From positions 186,001 to 250,000 of the forward strand of contig NZ_WTYY01000003.1 in NCBI RefSeq assembly GCF_009827405.1: DNA of 64,000 nucleotides, read 5' to 3'. This DNA is from Alteraurantiacibacter aestuarii (GTDB lineage Bacteria; Pseudomonadota; Alphaproteobacteria; Sphingomonadales; Sphingomonadaceae). Position numbers and translations under genes: made by a program. This document shows, piece by piece, positions 19,864 to 29,097 of the stretch. The notes below the pieces were generated by a model, which saw only the letters and a list, made by a program, of their open reading frames with translations, did not search any database and was not told where the DNA came from. Position 1 is the stretch's first letter; the number at the start of each line of letters is the position of its first letter.

Positions 19864-22194
19864 ATGGCGTCACGCGCCCGGAATTCATCGCAAAATGCCG
19901 ATTGGCGCGCGGCTTTTCGCCGTTCGCTGAGCCGTGCGCTGCAGATGTCCGGCGCCGTCATCCTGTTCGCCTCCACCGCATTCCTGACGCTGGCGCTGGT
20001 CAGCTTCAGCTATACCGATCCGTCCCTGTCGACTGCCGCCGGGTCCGTGGTGGACAACTGGATGGGCCGCGCCGGGGCCTATGCCGCCGATGGCGTGCTG
20101 ACGCTGTTCGGGCTGGTATCGGTGCTGTTCCTGCCGCTGCTCTATGCCTTCGGACGCAAGTTATGGCGCGATGCCTCCGATGAGGAGGCGATTGGTGAGG
20201 GCAAGTGGTGGCGCACCGTGCTGCTGTTGCTGCTGGCGATGGCGCTGCTTTCCACCGTCCTCTCACTGGTCACCGATCCGCGCGAATGGAGCCTTCCGGC
20301 ATCGACCGGCGGACTGGCGGGATTGCTGGGCGAAGGCGCCTTGCGCGCTCTGGCCGGACGCCTGCCCGAAGGGGCGCAGTTCTGGACCATACTGGCGGGC
20401 GGATTGCTCAGCCTGCTGGCCGGCGCATTCCTGGCGGGCAAGGTCTTTGCGCTGGACTGGGCCGGCCTGCTGACTCTGCCCGAATGGCTGAAGCGCGCGC
20501 CCAGCCTGCCCGGCAGCAACGCCAATCCGTTCAAGCCATCGCCCGCGCGCAAGAAGACCGAACGCTCGTCTGAACCGGTCACGATCGCGCAATCGGACCG
20601 CAAGCCGCCCGAAATCAGCGATCCTTCCGCGCCCCCGCGCCCGGCCAGGGCGACCAAGGCGCGGCAGAAGGACCTGTTCGCCGAATATGACCTGCCCAGC
20701 CTCGACCTGCTGGAAAATCCGCCGACCGACAATGCCCCCAAGCTCGACAAGCTGGCGCTGGAACGCAACGCCCGCCTGCTGGAAAACGTGCTCGACGATT
20801 TCAACGTGAAGGGCGAAATCACCGCCGTGCGCACCGGCCCGGTGGTGACCATGTACGAGCTGGAACCTGCCCCCGGCATCAAGGCCAGCCGCGTGGTTGG
20901 TCTGGCCGAGGATATCGCCCGCAACATGTCCGCCATATCCGCCCGCGTCGCGCCGATTCCGGGCAAGACGGTGATGGGCATCGAACTGCCCAATGCCGAC
21001 CGGCAGATGGTCAGCTTCAAGGAAATGGCCGCGTCCGAAGCCTTCGTCGATGCCAAGGGCATGCTGCCGATCATCCTGGGCAAGGACATTGCCGGGGAGC
21101 CGGTGGTGGCAGACCTTGCCGCCATGCCGCATCTGCTCGTGGCGGGCACCACCGGATCGGGCAAGTCGGTGGGCCTCAACTGCATATTGCTGTCACTGCT
21201 GTACAAGTTCAGCCCGGCCGAATGCCGCCTGATCCTGATCGATCCCAAGGTGCTCGAACTCAAGAGCTATGACGATATCCCGCACCTGCTCGCCCCGGTG
21301 GTGACAGAGCCGCACAAGTCCATCCGCGCGCTGAAATGGGCGGTCGAGGAGATGGAGCGGCGCTACCGGATGATGAGCGATATCGGCGCGCGCAACCTGA
21401 TCGGCTTCAACGAGCGGGTGACCGCCGCCGCCGCCAAGGGCAAGCCGCTGGGCCGCCGCATCCAGACCGGCTTCGATCCCGAAACCGGCGAGGAACTGGT
21501 GGAGGAAAAACAGCTCGATTACGCCGCCCTGCCGCAGATCGTGCTGATCGTGGACGAGCTGGCCGATCTGATGGTGACCGTGGGCAAGGAAATAGAGGTG
21601 CTGATCCAGCGCCTGAGCCAGAAGAGCCGCGCCGCCGGCATCCACCTGATCATGGCCACGCAGCGCCCGTCGGTGGATGTCATCACCGGCGTGATCAAGG
21701 CCAATCTGCCCACCCGCATCAGCTTCAACGTCACCAGCCGCATCGACAGCCGCACCATTCTGGGCGAGCAGGGCGCGGAACAATTGCTGGGCAAGGGCGA
21801 CATGCTGTTCAAGCCCAGCACCGGCGCACTGGTGCGCGTCCACGGCCCGTTCGTATCGGATGACGAGGTGGAGAGAGTGGCCAGCCACTGGCGCGGCCAG
21901 GGCGAACCTGACTACATCGATTCCGTCACCGAGGAGCCCGAAGACGGCGGCTATAATTTCGAGGACGAATTCACCGCGTCGGACAATCCGGAAGAGCGCC
22001 GCTATCGCCAGGCCTGCCAGATCGTGTGGGAAAACCAGAAGGCTTCCGGCTCATGGCTGCAACGCCAGCTGGGCGTGGGCTATAACACCGCCGCCAAGCT
22101 GATCGAGCGGATGGAGGAGGACGGCCTGGTCGGCCCCGCCAACCACGTGGGCCGCCGCGAGATCTTCCGCGACCGGGACGGCAATCCGCTTTAA
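19864..22194 (+). CDS. ftsK: DNA translocase FtsK
   Basis: This septum-anchored hexameric DNA pump clears the chromosome terminus and activates dimer resolution during division. The protein has about 776 residues. Four N-terminal membrane helices fall roughly in residues 30-200, followed by a short Pro/Lys/Arg-rich linker. The motor then shows AGTTGSGKSVGLN (Walker A), RLILIDPKVLELKSYDDIPHLL, IVLIVDELADLMV (Walker B) and MATQRPSVDVITGVIKANLP. A C-terminal gamma winged helix begins near RRYRQACQIVWENQKAS. The short linker makes it SpoIIIE-sized rather than E. coli-sized. The start is uncertain: ATG 19864, or GTG 19816 which follows GGGGAG closely. Confidence 0.95.
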   Translation: MASRARNSSQNADWRAAFRRSLSRALQMSGAVILFASTAFLTLALVSFSYTDPSLSTAAGSVVDNWMGRAGAYAADGVLTLFGLVSVLFLPLLYAFGRKLWRDASDEEAIGEGKWWRTVLLLLLAMALLSTVLSLVTDPREWSLPASTGGLAGLLGEGALRALAGRLPEGAQFWTILAGGLLSLLAGAFLAGKVFALDWAGLLTLPEWLKRAPSLPGSNANPFKPSPARKKTERSSEPVTIAQSDRKPPEISDPSAPPRPARATKARQKDLFAEYDLPSLDLLENPPTDNAPKLDKLALERNARLLENVLDDFNVKGEITAVRTGPVVTMYELEPAPGIKASRVVGLAEDIARNMSAISARVAPIPGKTVMGIELPNADRQMVSFKEMAASEAFVDAKGMLPIILGKDIAGEPVVADLAAMPHLLVAGTTGSGKSVGLNCILLSLLYKFSPAECRLILIDPKVLELKSYDDIPHLLAPVVTEPHKSIRALKWAVEEMERRYRMMSDIGARNLIGFNERVTAAAAKGKPLGRRIQTGFDPETGEELVEEKQLDYAALPQIVLIVDELADLMVTVGKEIEVLIQRLSQKSRAAGIHLIMATQRPSVDVITGVIKANLPTRISFNVTSRIDSRTILGEQGAEQLLGKGDMLFKPSTGALVRVHGPFVSDDEVERVASHWRGQGEPDYIDSVTEEPEDGGYNFEDEFTASDNPEERRYRQACQIVWENQKASGSWLQRQLGVGYNTAAKLIERMEEDGLVGPANHVGRREIFRDRDGNPL

Positions 22195-22238
22195 ACCGGC
22201 GCAATAATTCGGGTACAGGCTCACATCAGGCCCCGCCA

Positions 22239-23486
22239 ATGAAACCAAAGCTGCTGACCACGCTGCAAGGCTATGACCGCTCCGCCTTCGTGCATGATGC
22301 GCTGGCGGGCACAACCGTGGCGCTGGTGGCGCTGCCACTCAGCATTGCCATCGCCATTGCCTCGGGCGCTCCACCCGCGGCGGGCATCATCACCGCCATC
22401 GTCGGCGGCCTGCTGATATCGCTGCTTGGTGGCAGCCGGGTGCAGATCGGCGGACCGACCGGGGCGTTTATCGTGCTGGTCTACAGCGTGATTGCAAATC
22501 ACGGATACGACGGGCTGGTGGTGGCCACCGGCATGTGTGGCGCGATCCTGGTGATCGCGGCGCTGTTCAAGGCCGGGCGCCTGGTTGCGCTGGTGCCCGA
22601 ACCGGTGATCGACGGCTTCACCATCGGCATCGCCATCGTCATCGCGGTCAGCCAGCTGAAGGACTTCCTGGGCCTCGACACCGGCACGCTGCCGGCCGAT
22701 TTCATGGAGAAACTGCCGCAATTGTGGGGCGCGCGCGGATCATTCGATCTCGCGGCGGCACTGATTGGCCTGGCCACGATCATCGCCATTGTCGCCTTGC
22801 GCAAACTGTCTGCGCGCCTGCCCGGCTCGATTATCGCGGTGGGAGCGGCCTCGCTGGCGGTCGCCATGTTCGCCATGCCGGTGGACACGGTATCGGGCAC
22901 CTATGGCGCGCTGCCCCACGGCCTGCCGATGCCGCGCCTGCCCGATGCCAATTGGGCAATGGTGGTGGAGCTGTTCCCCTCCGCGCTGGCGATCGCCTTT
23001 CTGGCAGGGATCGAATCGCTGCTGTCGGCCAAGGTGGCCGACCGGATGGTGCAGGGGTCCTACCGCCCGCGCGCGGAACTGATGGCGCAGGGCGCGGCCA
23101 ATCTCGCCACGTCCCTGTTCGGCGGACTGCCCGCCACCGGCGCGATTGCGCGCACCGCCACCAATGTCCGCGCGGGCGGGCGCACGCCGGTGGCAGGCAT
23201 CGTCCATGCGCTGGTGATCTGGGCGCTGGTCTCTCTGGCCGCGCCGCTGGCAGGCGCGATGGTGCTGCCTGCGCTGGCCGGGCTGCTGATCCTCACCGCA
23301 TGGTCCATGGCAGAGCCGCACCGCTGGGGTGAGCGACTGAGCATGCCGCGCAGCGATATATTGCTGATGGCGCTGACCGCCGTGCTGACGGTGATGGTCG
23401 ACCTGACCGTGGCCATCGCCACCGGCACCATCATCGGCCTGGCGCTGCGCCTGCGCGAACGGCCGGTGGCCAATCCGGACGCCTGA
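22239..23486 (+). CDS. SulP-family anion permease without STAS domain
   Basis: This 415-residue polytopic inner-membrane permease of the SulP (SLC26-type) family has about 10-12 helices. Characteristic blocks are HDALAGTTVALVALPLSIAIAIASGAPPAAGI near the N-terminus, GGSRVQIGGPTGAF and LFGGLPATGAIARTATNVRAGGRTPVAG. The protein ends shortly after the last helix (GTIIGLALRLRERPVANPDA), so the cytoplasmic STAS domain found in most SulP proteins is absent. Substrate could be sulfate, bicarbonate or a carboxylate; nothing in the context decides. Confidence 0.88.
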   Translation: MKPKLLTTLQGYDRSAFVHDALAGTTVALVALPLSIAIAIASGAPPAAGIITAIVGGLLISLLGGSRVQIGGPTGAFIVLVYSVIANHGYDGLVVATGMCGAILVIAALFKAGRLVALVPEPVIDGFTIGIAIVIAVSQLKDFLGLDTGTLPADFMEKLPQLWGARGSFDLAAALIGLATIIAIVALRKLSARLPGSIIAVGAASLAVAMFAMPVDTVSGTYGALPHGLPMPRLPDANWAMVVELFPSALAIAFLAGIESLLSAKVADRMVQGSYRPRAELMAQGAANLATSLFGGLPATGAIARTATNVRAGGRTPVAGIVHALVIWALVSLAAPLAGAMVLPALAGLLILTAWSMAEPHRWGERLSMPRSDILLMALTAVLTVMVDLTVAIATGTIIGLALRLRERPVANPDA

Positions 23487-23565
23487 TTGCGTCCCCTATT
23501 GCGTCCCCTCTGGCCCTTGCCGCCTTGTCGTGGCATCTCAGCGGAAAATTGGGAGAGAGAACCAC

Positions 23566-24180
23566 ATGGCCAGCAAGTACGAGACCGAAGTCTATAACTG
23601 CATGAACCCCACGCTCGACCTGCTCGAGAAGACCACCAACCCGCATCACCGCGCGATCCTGAAGAACTATTGCCGCCACGTGCATCTGGAAGGCGCGGCC
23701 ATGTTCGAGGAGATCACCGCGCCCGACATGATGGCCGACGATCCGGTCTATCACATCACCTGGGGCGACAGCCCGTTTCAGGTCAAGGGCCGCAAGGGCG
23801 TGTTCGATTTCTACTCCAGCATCGGCGATATCGTGCTGTGGAATTCGGGCGATCTGGTGGCCGTGGCCGACTGGGGCATTGCCGACGAGATGTGGTTCCA
23901 CCAGATGTCCACCGGGGCCGAACTGAAGAAGCTGGGCCACAAGGTGGACAAGGATGACGGCCTGTACCTGGTCGATTCGCTGCAGGCCTTCATCTGGCCC
24001 TATGACGAGAACGCGCTGCTGAAGGGCGAGCATCTGTATGAGGACAAATCCACCCTCACCATCCGCGAGATCGATCCCGCCGATTACATGACGCCCGAGC
24101 GCGTGCGCGAGATCCACAAGGAATGCCTCGCCGATCTGGAAGAGCGCTGGGGCGCGAAATACTGGGTCTGGAAGGCCTGA
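23566..24180 (+). CDS. SnoaL/NTF2-like protein of unknown function
   Basis: This 204-residue soluble protein has the feel of an NTF2/SnoaL-like fold. An N-terminal helical part containing HHRAILKNYCRHVHLEGAAM is followed by strands such as VYHITWGDSPFQVKGRKGVFDFYSSI and NSGDLVAVADWGIADEMWFHQM. The C-terminus has YMTPERVREIHKECLADLEERW. There is no signal peptide. GGGAGAGA lies just upstream of the ATG at 23566. Relatives in sphingomonads and mycobacteria are often found near lipid or aromatic degradation genes, but nothing here fixes a substrate. Confidence 0.65.
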   Translation: MASKYETEVYNCMNPTLDLLEKTTNPHHRAILKNYCRHVHLEGAAMFEEITAPDMMADDPVYHITWGDSPFQVKGRKGVFDFYSSIGDIVLWNSGDLVAVADWGIADEMWFHQMSTGAELKKLGHKVDKDDGLYLVDSLQAFIWPYDENALLKGEHLYEDKSTLTIREIDPADYMTPERVREIHKECLADLEERWGAKYWVWKA

Positions 24181-24314
24181 CCTAGGGGGCGAACTTCGGA
24201 GGCAGACTTCGGAGGCTGGCTTTGCGGGTTGGCGGAACGAACGGACCGCCCATCCGCAAGACAATTGCTTTAGCGTCATGGCCGGTTAGATTGCCCGCCA
24301 AGGGAGAAACAAGG

Positions 24315-25568
24315 ATGCGTTTGAAATTTGCCGCGCTGGCACTGGCCGGATCGCTGATGGCGGGATCGATGGCGACCGCTGCCCATGCAAACCACCATGA
24401 GGGCGGCATGTGGGTGGCCAGCTGGACCGCTTCCCCGCATGCGCCGCTGGGAGGGGAAGGCCCGTTTGCCGCCGCATCCTATGATGACGTCACGATCAGC
24501 CAGATCCTGCGCGTGTCCGAAGGCGGAGAGAATATCCGCGTGCGCTTCTCCAACCGCTATGGCCAGCAGCCGCTGCACATCGGGCAGGCGCGCGTGGTGC
24601 TGATCGATGATGACAATAACGAGATTGCAGGCACCAGCCGCGCGCTGACCTTTGGCGGGGAAGCCTCCGCCGTAATTCCGCGCGGCGCACCCTTCGCCAC
24701 CGATGCGGTGGCGCTCAACGTGCCCGATCTGGCGCGGATGAAGGTGGAGTTCTACCTGCCCGACGATACCGGACCGTGCACCTGCCACCTGACCGGCACG
24801 GATACGCTGGCGGTCTCTCCTACGGGCAACCATGTGGGGCAGAGCTGGGAGCCGGTTTCCACCGCCAACCACCGCGCCTTCCTGTCCGTGGTGGAGCTGG
24901 AATCGGCCGATGCGCTGGGTACGATCGTGGCCTTTGGCGATTCGATTACCGATGGCGTGGGATCGACCCCGGGCGCCAATCGCCGCTGGCCGGACATCCT
25001 CGCCAATCGCCTGCAGGACGCGGGGCTGGAATATGCCGTTGCCAATGCCGCGATCAGTGGCAACCGCGTGCTCAGTCCCGGCATGGGCGAAAGCGCGCTG
25101 GCCCGCTTTGACGAGGACGTGCTGAGCCTGCCCAATGTCGAATATCTGATCATCTTCGAAGGCGTGAACGACATCGGCAACCGCTATGGACCGCAGCGCG
25201 GCGGCGTGGGCGGACTGACCATAGACCAGCCGCAGATCGACGTGCCGCAGATGATTGCCGGTTTCCGCCAGCTGATCGCCCGCGCGCATGAAAAGGGCAT
25301 CAAGGTCATCGGCTCGCCGATCGGCCCGTACAAGGGCGCCAGCTACTGGACCGAAGAGGGAGAGGCCGCGCGCCAGGCGATCAACAGCTGGATCCTCAAT
25401 TCCGGTGAATTCGACGCCACCGTGCGGATCGATACCGCCTTTGCCGATCCGGCTGATCCTGCCGCCATGCGCGATGGCTATCACATGGGCGATTTCCTGC
25501 ACGGCTCCGACGCCGGATTGCAGGCCGTGGGTGAAAGCATCGACCTGTCGCTGTTCGCCGCCGAATAG
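24315..25568 (+). CDS. secreted SGNH/GDSL-family hydrolase
   Basis: This 417-residue predicted secreted lipase or esterase has a signal peptide ending THAHAN-like at about residue 27. A beta-rich N-terminal part (about 30-200) precedes the SGNH catalytic domain. Block I is TIVAFGDSITDGVGSTPGAN with the nucleophile Ser, an Asn block is GVNDIGNRYGPQ, and the C-terminal DFLHGSDAGLQAVGESID contains the Asp-x-x-His pair. This two-part architecture resembles carbohydrate esterases and GDSL lipases acting on plant or algal polymers. The ATG at 24315 follows AAGGGAGAAACAAGG. The 134 bases upstream contain ACTTCGGAGGC twice (24193-24203, 24206-24216). Confidence 0.86.
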   Translation: MRLKFAALALAGSLMAGSMATAAHANHHEGGMWVASWTASPHAPLGGEGPFAAASYDDVTISQILRVSEGGENIRVRFSNRYGQQPLHIGQARVVLIDDDNNEIAGTSRALTFGGEASAVIPRGAPFATDAVALNVPDLARMKVEFYLPDDTGPCTCHLTGTDTLAVSPTGNHVGQSWEPVSTANHRAFLSVVELESADALGTIVAFGDSITDGVGSTPGANRRWPDILANRLQDAGLEYAVANAAISGNRVLSPGMGESALARFDEDVLSLPNVEYLIIFEGVNDIGNRYGPQRGGVGGLTIDQPQIDVPQMIAGFRQLIARAHEKGIKVIGSPIGPYKGASYWTEEGEAARQAINSWILNSGEFDATVRIDTAFADPADPAAMRDGYHMGDFLHGSDAGLQAVGESIDLSLFAAE

Positions 25569-25636
25569 GCTTTTAGCGCTGGATAATTCGGGCGGGCGGG
25601 TTCTCGCGCACGGCGGGCCACTCTAGGCTGCCCGCC

Positions 25637-27169
25637 GTGCACACCCAGATTGAAATAGGCAGGGATTCGGCGGGGCAGGCGGTTCCGATCGACATAGAGG
25701 AGCTGCTCGCCACGCGCCTGCTGGTGCAGGGCAACAGCGGGTCGGGCAAATCGCATCTGCTGCGCCGCCTGCTGGAACAATGCGCCGGGATGGTGCAGCA
25801 GGTGGTGATCGATCCGGAAGGCGATTTCGTCAGCCTGGCCGATCATTTCGGCCATATCGTGATCGAAGGCGGCAGCTATTCCCCGCGGGAGATAGAGGCA
25901 CTGGCCGGCCGCATTCGCCAGCACCGCGCCTCTGTCGTGCTCTCGCTCGACGATCTTGAGGTGGAACAGCAGATCCGCTGCGCCGCGCAGTTCCTGACCG
26001 CCCTGTTCGATGCCCCGCGGGAGCACTGGTTCCCCGCGCTGGTGGTGGTGGACGAGGCGCAGATGTTCGCCCCTTCGGTGGCGGGCGAGATTGCCGAGGA
26101 CACACGGCGCATGACGCTGTCCGCCATGACCAACCTGATGTGCCGCGGGCGCAAGCGCGGGCTGGCCGGAATTGTCGCCACCCAGCGGCTGGCCAAGCTG
26201 GCCAAGAACGTGGCGGCAGAGGCGTCCAACTTCCTGATGGGGCGCACCTTCCTGGATATCGACATGCAGCGCGCGGCGGACCTGCTGGGCATGGACCGGC
26301 GGCAGGCGGAGCGTATCCGCGATCTGGAACGCGGGCATTTCCTTGGCCTTGGTCCGGCGATCAGCCGCCGTCCGGTAGCGGTCAGAATCGGTTCGGTCCA
26401 GTCGGGCGGGAAGAGCGATACCACCGGCCTGATGCCACTGCCCGATGCGCCAAGCGAAGGGATGGAAGCCCTGCTCCACGCCGAACTGGCGCAGCAGGCG
26501 GCAGAACCGGTTCCCGCGCGGCAGGTGTCACCGCCGCCGCCCAGGCCCGCAGCCGATCTGGAACAGGCGATATCCAGCTTTACCGCACCTGTGACCGTGC
26601 CTGAAACCAGCGCTGAAGAGCGGGCCAAAGTTGTGGAAAAACCGGCCAGCGAGACGCCCGCCATCCCGCTGGACGACCAGCACGACAGCTCGCCCGCGGC
26701 CGGTGCGAATCACGATCTGGACAGCATCCTGCGGGAGATGGCGGCAGAGGATGGCGCGACATTCCAGCCTGCCGCCAGCCTGTTTCGCACCTTCGCCATC
26801 CGCTGCCGCCAGCGCGGCGTTGCATCATCGCATGTCGACATGGTCATTTTCCGCCGTCTGTTCGCCATTGCCTGCGCCGGTCTGGAGCGGCTGGATGACA
26901 GCCAGCGTGAAGCGGTGGAGCGACTGGCGCAGGGCGTGGAGGATGATGTGCTAGCACCTTATCTGGCCATCGCCGTGGCCGCCGCGCAGGGGCTTTCCGC
27001 GCCCGACGAAGGCGAGCTGGCGCGCGTCTATGGCAGCACATCGCCGGGGCGCATCCGCCGCCTGCTCGACCATCTGGAACGCACCGGCCTGATCGTGGTG
27101 CGCGAGGATTTTGGCGGCGACCGGACAATCACCGTGCCGGGGCTGGAGCAATTCGCCGACGTGCGCTGA
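25637..27169 (+). CDS. HerA-like ATPase with Pro-rich linker and C-terminal helical region
   Basis: This 510-residue ATPase belongs to the HerA/FtsK (DUF87) group. Walker A is VQGNSGSGKSHLLRRLL (about residues 31-47), Walker B is ALVVVDEAQMFAP (about 135-147), and a sensor region has RGRKRGLAGIVATQRLAKL. Residues about 265-360 are Pro/Glu-rich and probably unstructured. The last about 150 residues look helical with a winged-helix-like end (RVYGSTSPGRIRRLLDHLERTGLIVV). There is no N-terminal HAS barrel and no neighbouring NurA nuclease, so it is not a classical HerA-NurA end-resection pair. Start is a GTG without a strong Shine-Dalgarno. Function is unknown beyond DNA-translocase-like ATPase. 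Confidence 0.78.
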   Translation: MHTQIEIGRDSAGQAVPIDIEELLATRLLVQGNSGSGKSHLLRRLLEQCAGMVQQVVIDPEGDFVSLADHFGHIVIEGGSYSPREIEALAGRIRQHRASVVLSLDDLEVEQQIRCAAQFLTALFDAPREHWFPALVVVDEAQMFAPSVAGEIAEDTRRMTLSAMTNLMCRGRKRGLAGIVATQRLAKLAKNVAAEASNFLMGRTFLDIDMQRAADLLGMDRRQAERIRDLERGHFLGLGPAISRRPVAVRIGSVQSGGKSDTTGLMPLPDAPSEGMEALLHAELAQQAAEPVPARQVSPPPPRPAADLEQAISSFTAPVTVPETSAEERAKVVEKPASETPAIPLDDQHDSSPAAGANHDLDSILREMAAEDGATFQPAASLFRTFAIRCRQRGVASSHVDMVIFRRLFAIACAGLERLDDSQREAVERLAQGVEDDVLAPYLAIAVAAAQGLSAPDEGELARVYGSTSPGRIRRLLDHLERTGLIVVREDFGGDRTITVPGLEQFADVR

Positions 27170-27183
27170 GAGCGGTCTGAAGC

Positions 27184-27825
27184 CTAGCTTTCAGGTTCCA
27201 GCGGCCAGACCTTGCGGTCCATGTGCAGCGGATCGGAATTCCTCACATATTCGCCCGCGGCATAGGTGCGGCCGATCAGCTTCATCGCCGGATTATCGAT
27301 CCGCAGCCGTCCGTCCTCATCGCCAAGAAAGCGATCGGCGATATGGGTCACCAGCACTTCCCCGATCACGATGGCAGCGCCGGGGCCGGTTTCGACCAGC
27401 TTCCACAGGCGGCATTCGAACTGCGCGGGTGCATCGGCGATCAGCGGGGCGGAAATGCAGGTGGCGGGCATCGTCGGCAGCTTTGCCAGCGCCAGCTCAT
27501 CCTCTCCCGGCGGAGCATTGATGGCGGTGACATTCATCGCCTGCGCATGCGCCTCGTCCACCAGCGCCACGGCGAATTCACCCGTCTCGCGAATGGCGCG
27601 CAGGCTGTCCTTCTCGCTCACGCCCGGGCGCTGGGAATCGGGCGCCATGCCGATGGCCAGCAGCGGCGGCGTTCCGCCCATGGCGTTGAAGAAGCTGTAG
27701 GGCGCGGCATTGCAGCGCCCCTGGCCATCGCGCGTCAGCACCCATGCTATGGGGCGCGGGGTAATGGTGTTGACCAGCAGCTTGTACCGCTCGGCCGGGC
27801 CAAGATCGTCCATAGTGAATTGCAT
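27184..27825 (-). CDS. flavin reductase-like FMN-binding protein
   Basis: This 213-residue protein has the split-barrel flavin-reductase fold (flavoredoxin type). It begins MQFTMDDLGPAERYKLLVNT, followed by ITPRPIAWVLTRDGQGRCNAAPYSFFNAMG, the FMN-binding block of this family. It continues with VSEKDSLRAIRETGEFAVALV and IVIGEVLVTHI. The protein probably reduces or binds FMN; the partner and substrate are not apparent. It converges on the HerA-like gene and is divergent from alanine dehydrogenase with a gap of about 100 bases. Confidence 0.85.
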   Translation of the reverse strand: MQFTMDDLGPAERYKLLVNTITPRPIAWVLTRDGQGRCNAAPYSFFNAMGGTPPLLAIGMAPDSQRPGVSEKDSLRAIRETGEFAVALVDEAHAQAMNVTAINAPPGEDELALAKLPTMPATCISAPLIADAPAQFECRLWKLVETGPGAAIVIGEVLVTHIADRFLGDEDGRLRIDNPAMKLIGRTYAAGEYVRNSDPLHMDRKVWPLEPES

Positions 27826-27926
27826 GGCACCCTACTTGGGGCCACCATGCGCGCGGTGCAATGGTGCAATGCCATTGCCGCAGCTCCGTATCATTTGTAA
27901 CGACTGCCGCCAAAGGAGAATCCCCC

Positions 27927-29042
27927 ATGCGTATCGGATGCCCGCGCGAGATCAAGAACCGTGAATACCGCGTTGGCCTGACGCCAGAAAGCGCCAAGGA
28001 ACTGGTGGCTCACGGCCATCAGGTGTGGATCGAAAGCCACGCCGGAATGGGCATTGGCGCGACCGATGCCGAATACCGCGCCGCCGGGGCGACCATTGTT
28101 GATGGCCCCGGTCCGATCTTTGCCGAATGCGACATGGTGGTGAAGGTCAAGGAACCGCAGGCCGAAGAACGCGCGCAGCTGCGCGAAGGGCAGATCCTCT
28201 ACACCTATCTCCACCTCGCGCCCGATCCCGACCAGACTGCGGATCTGATAAAATCAGGCGTGATCGCCATCGCCTATGAAACGGTGACGAGCAAGGAAGG
28301 CGGCCTGCCGCTGCTCAAGCCGATGAGCCAGGTGGCCGGACGCATGAGCATTCATGCAGGTGCCAATGCGCTGGAGAAAATCCACGGCGGTCGCGGCGTA
28401 CTGATCGGCGGCGTTCCGGGCGTGATGCCTGCCAATGTGGTGATCATCGGCGGCGGTGTGGTGGGCTTCAACGCCGCGCAGATGTCTGCCGGAATGGGCG
28501 GCCTCACCACCATTCTGGACCGCGATCCCGAAGTGCTGGAGCGCGTGGGCACCCATTTCGAATCGCGCGCCTGCACCCGCTTCTCCAATGAGGCGAACCT
28601 GCTGGATGCGGTGCGCAATGCCGATCTGGTGATTGGCGCAGTGCTGATCCCCGGTGCCGCAGCCCCCAAGCTGGTGACGCGAGCCATGCTGGGGGAAATG
28701 CGGCCCGGTGCAGTGCTGGTGGATGTGGCGATCGATCAGGGCGGCTGCTTTGAAACCAGCCATGCCACCACGCATGACGATCCGACCTATATCGTTGATG
28801 ACATCGTCCATTACTGCGTGGCCAACATGCCCGGAGCAGTCGCGCGCACCAGCACCTATGCGCTCAACAATGTCACCCTGCCCCATGCCTTGCGGATTGC
28901 CGATCTGGGCTGGCGTGAGGCGATGCGCGCCGATCCGCATCTGGCGCAGGGCCTCAACATCCATGCCGGCCGCGTGACCTATGGTGCCGTCGCCCGCGAA
29001 CTGGGTCATGACCTGCTCGAACTGGCCGAGGTGCTCGCCTGA
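27927..29042 (+). CDS. ald: alanine dehydrogenase
   Basis: This NAD-dependent enzyme interconverts L-alanine and pyruvate plus ammonia. The protein has 371 residues, the usual length. The N-terminus MRIGCPREIKNREYRVGLTP is diagnostic. It continues with MVVKVKEPQAEE, TYLHLAPDPD, the Rossmann stretch VVIIGGGVVGFNAAQMSAGMGG, ADLVIGAVLIPGAAAPKLVT and VDVAIDQGGCFETSHATTHDDPTY. The His in YTYLHLAP and the Asp in VDVAIDQGG are the conserved catalytic-site residues of the family. The ATG at 27927 follows AAAGGAGAA. No adjacent Lrp-type regulator is visible. Confidence 0.95.
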   Translation: MRIGCPREIKNREYRVGLTPESAKELVAHGHQVWIESHAGMGIGATDAEYRAAGATIVDGPGPIFAECDMVVKVKEPQAEERAQLREGQILYTYLHLAPDPDQTADLIKSGVIAIAYETVTSKEGGLPLLKPMSQVAGRMSIHAGANALEKIHGGRGVLIGGVPGVMPANVVIIGGGVVGFNAAQMSAGMGGLTTILDRDPEVLERVGTHFESRACTRFSNEANLLDAVRNADLVIGAVLIPGAAAPKLVTRAMLGEMRPGAVLVDVAIDQGGCFETSHATTHDDPTYIVDDIVHYCVANMPGAVARTSTYALNNVTLPHALRIADLGWREAMRADPHLAQGLNIHAGRVTYGAVARELGHDLLELAEVLA

Positions 29043-29073
29043 CTTTTTGTTGCCCGGGTTAACGACCCCCTAA

Positions 29074-29092
29074 GCACCCTTCACTAGGGTGC
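29074..29092 (+). promoter_or_regulatory. hairpin immediately before the diguanylate cyclase start
   Basis: GCACCCT (29074-29080) and AGGGTGC (29086-29092) form a perfect 7-bp stem with the loop TCACT. The stem ends 5 bases before the ATG at 29098, where a Shine-Dalgarno would be expected but none is seen. No T-run follows, so it is a poor terminator for ald and could instead structure the leader of the next gene. Confidence 0.4.
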
Positions 29093-29097
29093 GGGTA

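Noticed and set aside
24193-24216. ACTTCGGAGGC repeated twice, 13 bases apart
   Set aside because: Too short to distinguish from chance or simple slippage; no gene feature depends on it.
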